Origin: a virus
Length of the DNA stretch: 35,018 nucleotides
Reading direction: 5' to 3' (one strand)
Virus record (IMG/VR): IMGVR_UViG_3300009151_000205
Coordinates: 1 to 35,018 of that record
In this document: in pieces, positions 1-9,000 of the stretch
How the letters are laid out: every line of letters starts with the position of its first letter
Position numbering within the stretch: the stretch's first letter is position 1
Position numbers and translations under genes: made by a program
The notes under the pieces: model-generated
Told to the model about the DNA's origin: nothing
Databases searched by the model: none
Seen by the model: only the letters and a program-made list of their open reading frames with translations

Positions 1-1
1 A

Positions 2-2641
2 AAGACATTATTGGGTGGATTATTTTCACACGTATCGTCAGCCGATGCAGCTAAGTGGTATGATGCTGGGAAAAGAAATATTCCAAGAATAGAGTTCTTT
101 GGGTGGTTGTATGGAACACGATTACCAGGAGGCACCCCAGCTAACGGAAACTATTATGGAAGAGGATTTATTCAGCTAACTGGTAAAGAAAACTATGTAA
201 TGGCTGGTAAGAAAACTGGATTAGATTTAGTCAATAGCCCTGACCTTATGGTAGGAACTGATGATGCGACTATGGCAAGATGCGCTAAGGTTGCAGTTGA
301 GTTCTTCAAATGGAGAATATCTGGCTGGGAACAAGCTCAACACCAACCTGGATTTATATTTAAAGCATTAGCGGCAGTCAATCCTGGAGATAAGTCAGGT
401 TCAGACCACTTCAAAAAGAAAGTTAGATATTATGAATATTTCTTAGGAGGAAAGGCAGCTGCTGCTCCCTCAAATAAGGATGCTTCTAGCACCACTATTA
501 ACAAATCTGCAGCTGATATAGCTGCTGCTTCTGCTAATAAAAGAGATGCTTATATGGAAGATAGGTCCGGAAACTTTGATAAAGATGGATTCACCGACCC
601 TGAAGGAAAGTATCCCCTTAGAGATTATATGAACGAGCCAGATACTAACAGACTTGCTAGAGGCATAATAAAAGAAACTTGTATAGATTTCAAAGATGCG
701 TCTAGGAAAACCAATATTCCGATTGCTAATACCTCAGGCACTTATGATCAACCCTTATCGTCATACAATACTGTATATCCATATAATAAAGTATTTGAAT
801 CTGAAGGTGGTCATGTATTAGAATTTGATGACAGCCCGAATGGCGAACGAATTAATCTTTATCATCGTATGGGTACTTTTATTGAAATAGACCCAAACGG
901 CTCTCAGATTAATCATATTGTTGGGGACGGATTCTATATTACAGAAAAGAATGGTAATGTTTTAATCAACGGAACTTGTAACATAACAGTTAATGGTCCA
1001 ATGAACGTATTGTGTCAAGGTGATGCTAATATTGAAGTTGCTGGTCAAGTAGATGCTGTATTTCATAATAATGTTAATATGGGTGTTGCTTTAGACTTAA
1101 ACGTTGCCGTTGGTGGAGACTACAATATCCTAGTTGAGGGTAACTATAATGTAGAAGTAGGAAAAACTTCTAATACTAGAGCTATAGGCACGATGTCTAT
1201 TGAATCTACCGATGCTTTAAAATTAAAGACTGGTTCAAATATGAGTTTAGAGGGAGGCGATACTGCTTCAACTGCTGAAACTCTTATGAAAATGTCAAGT
1301 AGTATTAAATATGAAACCTCTGCAGATTTCCAAATCAAAGCAAAAACTTTTACATTAGATGTTGCTGAAACGACTGTTATTAGAAGTGGGTCTTTAACGG
1401 CAGAGACAACAACAGGCGATTTAAATCTAAATTCTTGTATGAATACAAATTCTTTATCGTTACTTAACTTTAATGTTACGGGGCTGACTGTTCAGCTTGA
1501 TCCATTAACACCAGTGGCAATAAAGCCGACAACACCTTTGACTTTATTAGGAAACCCTCAAGCACCTGTAGATTTTGCGGGAAATGTTATAGAAGGTAGA
1601 GCACAAGAAAATGTGTTGGTTGATACTACATTAAATCCAGCAGGTGAATATAACCCCAATACTTTATCTGAAAGCGTACTATCATCAGTATTAGGTGGAA
1701 TACCATTAGTTGGAAATGCACTAGCAGCATTTGGTGGAACTGCTCCTAACATTTATGACCCAAAATATGCAAATACTCCTATTGAAACAAAAACTTCTTT
1801 ATCTGCCGCAGGCGTTACAACATCTAACAGGCTGGTAGTTCCACCAGTAGATTCTTCTCACAGCCAAGGCAGCTTAAACTTAGTTCCTCCTGCAAGAACT
1901 GCGAGCGGTGAGTTTAAATATGAGGATGAGGATGATTGGGGTAGTCCAGCAGGTCAAAAGTCTGCTGATGCATTATATACTACCAGTGATTATAAAAATA
2001 ACGGTATAAATAATCCAACAGAACAAGATTCTGCCACTATATCAGGTGGTATGGGGCTTGGGACTAAATTATCTACCACAAAACAAGCAGAAATTGAGGC
2101 TCAATCAGATTTCCCATTAAGCTATAAACTATCAGACCATTTCACACTAGGTATGTTGACATTGGGCGGTAAGTATAGAGTTACAGATGTGAGCTTACCC
2201 TCTGCTGGTTCTTCTTCTAGGTCATTATATACTAAACAAAATCTTGTTGCTAACTTAGCTGCATTATCTATAAATATATTAGAGCCTATATATAAAGAAA
2301 TAGGACCTTGCCAAGGTAGTGGACAAGGGGCAACGTGGATGATTACTTCTGGTCTGAGAACCGAAGGCGCAGTTGCTTCTTCTAAAGCGTCGTCTGACCA
2401 TAATAAAGGCAGAGCAGTAGATATTCAATTACTGACTGATAATACTATTGATAATCTATTTGAATTAGTTAGTAAGTTAGAAAAGATTTTACCTTACAAT
2501 AAATTGTTAATGGAATATCGTAGTAATGGAGCTTCTAGATGGATTCATTGTTCCTATTCAACGGAAGGTAATGTTGGTCAAACGTATACTTATGTTGATG
2601 ATAAAAAATATTCTTCTGGTTTGAAAAAGTTATTCGCATAG
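2..2641 (+). CDS. 5: gp5-type baseplate central spike, GH19-like glycosidase + beta-helix + M15-like peptidase (5' partial)
   Basis: This is the cell-puncturing hub protein of the baseplate, expected to form the trimeric spike at the tail-tube tip and digest peptidoglycan on entry. The frame is open to the left edge, so the true start and the first GH19 part (and any OB-fold) lie outside the window; the TTG at 11 is not a credible start. Numbering from that TTG, residues 1-147 look like a GH19 chitinase/endolysin, with the signature YYGRGFIQLTG at 48-58. Residues about 245-470 match the gp5 C-terminal spike: PYNKVFESEGGHVLEFDD leads into short alternating V/I-x-G/N beta-helix repeats. Residues about 700-876 resemble an M15 peptidase: S-x-H-x-x-G-x-A-x-D at 795-804 (H797, D804), E835 in LLMEY and WIH at 844-846. 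The PAAR gene follows six bases later. Family calls are from recalled motifs; the spike assignment is firm and the exact enzyme specificities are inferred. Confidence 0.88.
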   Translation, partial: KTLLGGLFSHVSSADAAKWYDAGKRNIPRIEFFGWLYGTRLPGGTPANGNYYGRGFIQLTGKENYVMAGKKTGLDLVNSPDLMVGTDDATMARCAKVAVEFFKWRISGWEQAQHQPGFIFKALAAVNPGDKSGSDHFKKKVRYYEYFLGGKAAAAPSNKDASSTTINKSAADIAAASANKRDAYMEDRSGNFDKDGFTDPEGKYPLRDYMNEPDTNRLARGIIKETCIDFKDASRKTNIPIANTSGTYDQPLSSYNTVYPYNKVFESEGGHVLEFDDSPNGERINLYHRMGTFIEIDPNGSQINHIVGDGFYITEKNGNVLINGTCNITVNGPMNVLCQGDANIEVAGQVDAVFHNNVNMGVALDLNVAVGGDYNILVEGNYNVEVGKTSNTRAIGTMSIESTDALKLKTGSNMSLEGGDTASTAETLMKMSSSIKYETSADFQIKAKTFTLDVAETTVIRSGSLTAETTTGDLNLNSCMNTNSLSLLNFNVTGLTVQLDPLTPVAIKPTTPLTLLGNPQAPVDFAGNVIEGRAQENVLVDTTLNPAGEYNPNTLSESVLSSVLGGIPLVGNALAAFGGTAPNIYDPKYANTPIETKTSLSAAGVTTSNRLVVPPVDSSHSQGSLNLVPPARTASGEFKYEDEDDWGSPAGQKSADALYTTSDYKNNGINNPTEQDSATISGGMGLGTKLSTTKQAEIEAQSDFPLSYKLSDHFTLGMLTLGGKYRVTDVSLPSAGSSSRSLYTKQNLVANLAALSINILEPIYKEIGPCQGSGQGATWMITSGLRTEGAVASSKASSDHNKGRAVDIQLLTDNTIDNLFELVSKLEKILPYNKLLMEYRSNGASRWIHCSYSTEGNVGQTYTYVDDKKYSSGLKKLFA

Positions 2642-2650
2642 GAGTTTGTG

Positions 2651-3028
2651 ATGTCGGCAGTGGCAAGAGGTAATGGGCAAGATAGTGTATCTACTGGTCA
2701 CCCTTGTGATTTAATTACCGTTACTCAACAATGCTCACCAAACGTATTTGTGAATGGTTATGGTGCTTGTAGAATAGGAGATGCTTTACAGACTCATAAT
2801 TATAAGGTTGGTAATGTTTGCGTTCCTCATATAGCGGTTGTGATAAGCGGTTCAAGTAGTGTATTTGTGAATGGAATAGGTATATCTAGATTGGGCGATA
2901 GTGCTGATCAAGGAATTATTTTAACAGGTTCTTCAAACGTATTTGCAGGATCAAAAGGATTTATCTTAATAACACAAGATGGGTTCACTTTAATAACAGA
3001 AGATGGATATGAATATGAAGGTACATAA
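2651..3028 (+). CDS. PAAR-repeat spike-tip protein (T4 gp5.4-like)
   Basis: This 125-aa protein is a PAAR-type cone expected to cap the gp5 spike and sharpen the tip. It shows the PAAR layout: an N-terminal A-R-G-N-G-Q-D-S-V-S-T-G-H segment, two VFVNG repeats (SPNVFVNGYGACRIGD and SSSVFVNGIGISRLGD), and the His/Cys residues (HPCD, then CVPH) expected to bind a metal ion. The start is set at ATG 2651, because GGAG at 2641-2644 is well spaced from it; an in-frame GTG at 2648 is too close. After the PAAR fold there is a tail of two copies of an L-I-T-x-D-G motif (ILITQDG, TLITEDG), an extension beyond a minimal PAAR protein. The stop TAA shares its last A with the next gene's ATG. Position directly behind gp5 supports the role. 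Confidence 0.9.
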   Translation: MSAVARGNGQDSVSTGHPCDLITVTQQCSPNVFVNGYGACRIGDALQTHNYKVGNVCVPHIAVVISGSSSVFVNGIGISRLGDSADQGIILTGSSNVFAGSKGFILITQDGFTLITEDGYEYEGT

Positions 3029-4485
3029 TGAGTTCTAAAAAAATAAGTGAATTACCGTTAGCGCAACCCTTGACAGGTTCTGAAACTGTTCTTGGGATCC
3101 AGAACGGAGTATCTGTGCAGGTGTACGCTTCTGCATTAGGTGGTGGTGGTGGCGGCTCTGGTGGTGGTGGTGGCGGCTCTGGTGGTGGGAATTTATCCAA
3201 TGTTGTAGTGAAAAATTCAAACCCAATTTTTATATTCACATCAAATATTAACGGTGAAGTATTTTCTTATTCGCATTCAGGGACTACTATAACTGTAGAG
3301 GAAAATGATGTTCCCCTTGTATATGATGGAATAGGAGTGACTGCAGGAACATATAAAGTCGATACTATCCCTATCAATATTACTGTCGGGGCATTATCAT
3401 TAGACGGCAATACATTAAAAGTAGCTAATCATTTAGGGGTTTCTGCTACTATAGGTAATTCTTCTATTATATACAACATTTCTGGGACTCGTTATGTTGG
3501 AGGAGCATTTGCTACAAATACTTCCCAAACATTCACTAAGGTACAATCTGTTATTACTTCTTTGCCTGTATTTGATGGCATTAATACAGATTCATCAGTT
3601 ATTGTAAAACAATCTACAGATGTGGATACAAATGGCGTATTTTCGCCTTTAGTCATACAAGGGTTTCAAACAATAAGTTCTAATGTATCAAAATATGGTT
3701 GGATAACAGTAACTACAAATTTGGGGGTGGCTTTAACAGGCGCTACAGCAATTGATACTTCAGTAACACCTTATACTTGTCAGTTAGCAGAGGATTCTAA
3801 AGTTTCTTCCGTAACTATTAAAATGTATAATCAAGCAACTATTGCTGGTGCGACACTACTGGATACGGAAGTAAGGCAGGTTGTGTATGCTAAAATTGCC
3901 GACCCTTTGTATGTTGTAGTTACTGGATCTCAGGTATTTAAGTTTACAACAGGAACTTCTATACCAACTACGACCAATACGACATTAACCGCTACACTGT
4001 CAGGCGCACTAAATACATATAAGTGGCAATACTGGAATGGTACTACTTGGCTTGATTTGAGCGGAGTAAATAACTCATCGACCTACGATTTGGCGTATAA
4101 TAATTCTGCTTGGTCAACATCAAGTTTACTTATTAGGTGTTTATCTGGTACTCATTATGATGAAACGACTATAATCAAACTTTATGACGGATCATCTCCA
4201 TATAATGTTGAAATATATTCATCTAACGGACAAACTTTTAGGCGTGGAAACCATACACATACTGTATTAGCTGCAAAAGTTTTCCAAGGCGCAAATGAAG
4301 TGACCGACTCTTTTGATGCTTCACAATTTCGTTGGAGAAGAGTTTCTATCATCGATGAAGATCCAACAACAACTGATGCTGCTTGGAATAATTTATATAT
4401 TACTGGATATAAACAAGTAGAAGTATCTGTAGATGACTTCGAATCTAACGCTACTTTCTTTTGCGACATTTACTCACTTAATTAG
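3028..4485 (+). CDS. Tail-fibre-like protein with Gly6-Ser linker and Ig-like domains
   Basis: A 485-aa virion-surface protein, probably a tail or baseplate fibre. Residues 5-37 (KISELP...PLTGSETVLGIQNG) are an anchor motif seen at the N terminus of many phage tail fibres. Residues 38-54 are a flexible linker, two Gly6-Ser units plus Gly3. Residues about 67-172 form a beta-rich domain (ending in a SQTFTK motif) that recurs at residues 560-682 of the 1359-aa protein encoded at 6014. The C-terminal third looks Ig-like (SSNGQTFRRG, FRWRR, late FFCD cysteine strand), the type found in phage tip and fibre proteins. It overlaps the PAAR stop by one base, so it is probably co-expressed with the spike. 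No chaperone or peptidase domain is visible. The specific receptor or partner is unknown. Confidence 0.7.
   Translation: MSSKKISELPLAQPLTGSETVLGIQNGVSVQVYASALGGGGGGSGGGGGGSGGGNLSNVVVKNSNPIFIFTSNINGEVFSYSHSGTTITVEENDVPLVYDGIGVTAGTYKVDTIPINITVGALSLDGNTLKVANHLGVSATIGNSSIIYNISGTRYVGGAFATNTSQTFTKVQSVITSLPVFDGINTDSSVIVKQSTDVDTNGVFSPLVIQGFQTISSNVSKYGWITVTTNLGVALTGATAIDTSVTPYTCQLAEDSKVSSVTIKMYNQATIAGATLLDTEVRQVVYAKIADPLYVVVTGSQVFKFTTGTSIPTTTNTTLTATLSGALNTYKWQYWNGTTWLDLSGVNNSSTYDLAYNNSAWSTSSLLIRCLSGTHYDETTIIKLYDGSSPYNVEIYSSNGQTFRRGNHTHTVLAAKVFQGANEVTDSFDASQFRWRRVSIIDEDPTTTDAAWNNLYITGYKQVEVSVDDFESNATFFCDIYSLN
3139..3180 (+). repeat. Tandem 21-bp direct repeat coding for the Gly6-Ser linker
   Basis: Two identical adjacent 21-base units (3139-3159 and 3160-3180), each GGT x4, GGC x2, TCT, followed by a partial third unit (GGTGGTGGG, 3181-3189). 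They encode residues 38-54 of the fibre-like protein. Perfect identity, including codon choice, points to recent slippage or unequal recombination, so the linker length may vary between relatives. Confidence 0.9.
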
Positions 4486-4494
4486 GATAAAAAC

Positions 4495-5988
4495 ATGGCT
4501 GCTACTTTAGTTTCAACAGGTCAGTTTACAATAGTCGATAACAACGATGCAAGAACCATTACAGCTGTATTATCAACAAGTGGAGGTACACAGCAAGTAT
4601 TTACAAAAGATGAATCAACTCTTACCTTTACCCCAAGCTTTGTAACCTCAAATTTAACTTTATCACCTAAACTTTATATTAGTGGATTATCTGAGTCTCA
4701 AGTATGGGGCGCATTAACAAACAAACAGTTCTCTTTGACTCAAGGGGGCACAGCTTTAACAACTGCAAGCACCTCTACGGCTTTTGTTGATAATAGCTAC
4801 GTAGCCGTCTCTGCTCCGTTTACCGTGACGCATAGTGCAAATGGAACAGCGACTTTGTCCACCTTAGTTGTAAAAGCTAACCTATTGGACACAACTGCCT
4901 CTTTAGTTTTATTCTTTGAAGCGGATTATATTGACCCAGTTACTAATCTAACCACGCACATTATTACTCAAGTAACTTTAAGTACAGTGAAAACAGGGAC
5001 TAACGCTGTTTTCATAACGCTGAGGGGTCAAACAAATATTGAGCAAGCTACAGGCGCAACAAAAAATAATATCTGCATAGCGGCTGATTTAATTCGATCA
5101 AGCGGCATCGACACTTCAGGTCTTACTTATAGATGGTATGACCAAACTGGAGCTCAGATCAATACAGCCTACCCCAGCGTATCAACACTGTATGGGTTTA
5201 AAGGTACTATAAACCCTGCCGTACCTACTGCTGCGGCTGCGGGTGCAGACCTAAACACTAATTTACCCGTTGGAACTGCGGGGATTAGTTGGGCATTAGG
5301 AAATACCATGACATTATCAGAAGCGGCTGTTAATCAAATAGGTATCTATCGGGTAGATATTACCGATGCAGATGCCAAAACCTATTCACAGTATTTTACT
5401 ATTTATGACATCTCTGATGCTTATAAGGTAACTATCAACTCATCTACAGGCGACAAGCTCCAAAATGGAATAGGTCAAACAGTGTTAACTCCTTCGGTTT
5501 ATTATGGCGCTGTCTTAGTTTCACCATTAACAAGTTGGGCATTCACTTGGCGTTTTTACGACAGAAATGGTAAGAGAGGCGCTTTTATTGATACCTCTAA
5601 GATAAGCATAGCAGGTGGTGCGAACATTACAGCCAATACAACAACAGCCAGTGCGACTTTTACTTATAGCGGTACTTCGTACGCCTTTGTAGCTGGTGAT
5701 GTTATTAAAGTTGTGAATGCGGCAGGCTTGGCATCATTCTTTGAAGTTGCAAGTAGTATAACGAATGTAGTAACAATGAGAACGCCAAGCACTAACACAT
5801 GGCTGTCGATTACTGACTTCCCAGCCCCTACTGCGACAACTGACTTTGTTGGTGGAAAGTTATACGGTTGCTTTAGTACTGTAGCTGGGGCAGGTACTAG
5901 AGTTACAGCGGCAGGTGCATCTATTACTCTAACAGGCGATGAAATAGATGCTAAAAGTACAGTTGCTTGTGATGCCACTAGACCTTAA
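4495..5988 (+). CDS. Tail-fibre/tip-type structural protein with Ig-like domains
   Basis: A 497-aa protein in the tail-fibre cluster. Its first 20 residues (STGQFTIVDNNDA) match the start of the next gene product (SSGTFTIVDVNDG), so the two share an N-terminal attachment module. The body is Thr/Ser/Ala-rich beta structure. Residues about 310-370 (SSTGDKLQNG, FTWRFYDRNG) resemble the Ig-like domain at the C terminus of the 485-aa neighbour. There is no signal peptide or membrane segment and no enzyme motif. It begins nine bases after the previous stop, with AGGA ahead of ATG. DNA here is visibly richer in G+C than the genes after 10.09 kb. Probable role: virion-surface decoration or receptor contact; the exact function is unknown. 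Confidence 0.62.
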   Translation: MAATLVSTGQFTIVDNNDARTITAVLSTSGGTQQVFTKDESTLTFTPSFVTSNLTLSPKLYISGLSESQVWGALTNKQFSLTQGGTALTTASTSTAFVDNSYVAVSAPFTVTHSANGTATLSTLVVKANLLDTTASLVLFFEADYIDPVTNLTTHIITQVTLSTVKTGTNAVFITLRGQTNIEQATGATKNNICIAADLIRSSGIDTSGLTYRWYDQTGAQINTAYPSVSTLYGFKGTINPAVPTAAAAGADLNTNLPVGTAGISWALGNTMTLSEAAVNQIGIYRVDITDADAKTYSQYFTIYDISDAYKVTINSSTGDKLQNGIGQTVLTPSVYYGAVLVSPLTSWAFTWRFYDRNGKRGAFIDTSKISIAGGANITANTTTASATFTYSGTSYAFVAGDVIKVVNAAGLASFFEVASSITNVVTMRTPSTNTWLSITDFPAPTATTDFVGGKLYGCFSTVAGAGTRVTAAGASITLTGDEIDAKSTVACDATRP

Positions 5989-6013
5989 TAATATTTTAAA
6001 ATAAGGAATAAGG

Positions 6014-9000
6014 ATGGCATCAATAGTAAGCTCAGGCACATTCACCATCGTTGATGTTAATGATGGAACAAGTTCGTCGTTGGTTCAACTTTTTTATTCT
6101 GGCGGAGCTGCTCCTGCGTTACCGACTTCTGTTGTTTATACTGTATCAACTGGGCTTGTTACTAATATAGGTACTTGGTCACAAACTAGACCAAGCACAG
6201 GATCAGTCCCTGTATGGATGACGACGTATTTGTTTACTATTCCAACAGGTGTCACTACCGTAACCACTAACCAAAATTGGACAACAGCAATAATTGTAGC
6301 ACAAAATGGTCTTGATTCACTTAATACCATTCAAGCTATGATGTCTAATGAAAATCAAAGTATTGTTGCAGATAAAGATGGTGTTACTGGTACTTTTAGT
6401 GATGTTCATACTATGACCGTCTATAATGGTACGACAGATGATTCAGCTAATTGGACTTATGCTAAAACGAATATAGATCCAAACGTTACTTCTGCATTAT
6501 CAGGAACTCTCGGTAATATACTCACTGTTACTGCCTTTGCTACAGCAAGCGATACAGGTAGTGTTGAGGTAACAGCAACACGAACCGCAGCTGCTCAGGT
6601 TAATATATTATCGGGTAGTGAAACCTTTGACACTACGCAAGGTTGGTCCAATGCTGTTACTTTAGGTAATACTGGGGTTCTTGTAGAAACATCGCCCATA
6701 ATTGCACCAAATGGAACATTAACAGCAAAAAGGATAACTGCCAATGCTGGTTTAGTTTTATTATATAGAAAAGGGTACACATTTCCTGCTAGTCAGTATT
6801 CAGTTAGCACCTATGTTTATGTACCCACTCAAGCTGGTATTAATAATTGGATTGTTGGTAATGATTTTGCCGATGCTGAGACTGCTGGTGGAACTGTTTA
6901 TACTGTGTTTGATAAGTGGGTTAGGTTTGAAAATACAATAACGACTACCTTATCAAGAGGTTTCCTTGATTGGAATATAAACATGAATGGTGCTGCATTA
7001 CCTGCCGGCACAGTGTTCCATGTCTGGGGTGCAATGTGCAAAACAGGGGCTGCTTCAGGTATGTATATTCCTTATATTGCTCCAATATCTAAAAAACTTA
7101 ATCTAACTAAAGCCAAAGCTGGCGCAACTGGTCCTAGAGGAACTTCTTACAATTCTTTAGATATATATTTCACGAGCACTTCTTCTACAGTTCCAGGGAC
7201 TCCTACAGGAGGCTCATATAACTTTAGTACCAATACTTTTAATACTGCTGCGATTGCTAGTGTGAATTTAGCACTTACAGCAGGTTGGTCAGAAACTAGA
7301 CCAGCTTCAAATCTAACTGGTATCTACTCATCTACTTTTCTGTTTTCTACTGATACAATCAGCAATAATGTTCCTGCAGGAACATGGTCTGCACCCGTCC
7401 TTGATCAAAAGGATAATGTTTTGTATGAGGCAACTGTGTATTATCAAGTGTCCTCGCCAACTGCAGCCGCACCCTCACCATCTCCTACAGGAGGCTCATA
7501 TAACTTTAGTACCAAGGTACTGACTCCTCCAACTTCTTGGCTAGTAGATAAACCTGCAACCACAACATCACCAACATACCGTTGCCAGTATACGTTTATG
7601 AATAATAATATAGACTCAGGTAGCTCAACAACTCAAACTGCAGCAACATGGGGTACTGTGCGTATGGAAGTTGTTAATGGTATTGCAGGGGCAAATGCAA
7701 TTACTGCCGTACTATCAAATGGTAGTTCAAGTGTGATGGAAGCTACCAACGCAACTTTTAGATATGATGGAACTGCTACGACTCTTGAAGTTTTGGAAGG
7801 AGCAACAGCTTTAACATATTCTGGATTTGCAACAGCAAGTGTTGCAGCTGGTCAATGGACAGTATCTACTATAGCAGCAACAGGAATTACGGCTAATGCT
7901 ACCGCAGCTACAGGCACTGGAACAACAAAGGCTAGTTATGGCGTTGCTTCAGTTATAACTGCTGATGCTGCATCTATTTTATATACAATAAATGGAAAAA
8001 CTGCAGGAGGAACTGCATTTAGCACAACAGCTACTCAACGATTTACTAAACAGAAAGATGGATTATTAGCACCCTCAGTTTCGATTAGCACGGATCGTGC
8101 ATTAATTTTTACATCAACAAGCGGCACAATAGATACAAAAAACACAACATCTTCAAGGAATTTGGATATAGTATTAACAGCTAATACTGCAAATATGTCA
8201 GGAACGAAATCATACGTTTGGACATTTACTGGATTTTCTACTGCCCCTGCAACCCCAGCTTCTACATCTTCTACAGCAACTATACTAGCTAGTGATTTTG
8301 GTGCATCAAAAAGTGCAACAGTTAGTTGTTCGGTTACATATAATTCTATAGCATACCCCTCTTATCCAATAACTATTAATAGAGTTGAAAAACAGAACGC
8401 ATCAACTCAAGGATCATCAGATCCAACAGCATTGTTGCCAGCTAATCCTGTTGCGGGAGATAGTTATTTTAATACCACAACAAATCTACTGTGGGTTTAT
8501 AATAACTCAGTGTGGTCTAAATGTTTGCCTGAATTAACATCTGCTAATATTGCAACCTTTATGCCTGGAGCAGCTATTGGCGAATTGCAGGTAGCTAATG
8601 GTGCTATTACCAACCTAAAGATTGGCAACGTTATCCAAAGCACTGATTTTACGTGGACTCCTTCCACTTCTCTAGGTGATGGTAATTGTGTGGGTTGGAA
8701 AATAGATAAGACAGATGGTGCTTATTTAACTAAATTGCAAATTAGAACAGCTACAGGTGATCTGGTTATGGCTGCTGGCGGAGGCATTGAGTATACTACA
8801 GGTATTAAAGACAAACCCACTAGCCTTGCAGGTATAAACGCTACCGAAGGAAGTAAACTAGGAGGTATAGCTAATGGTGCTACCAAAAACCTAGTCTACA
8901 ACCAAGCTACTGTTCCAACATCACCCAACGAAGGGGATGTTTGGTATGTTTCGGGTGCTTTATCAGGTTATGTTACTGGCACTGTTTACATCTATAAAAG

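Noticed and set aside
2005-2276. TATAAATA at 2005-2012 and 2269-2276 inside gp5
   Set aside because: They lie deep in coding sequence, far from the next start and without the CTAT extension; chance matches are expected in AT-rich DNA.
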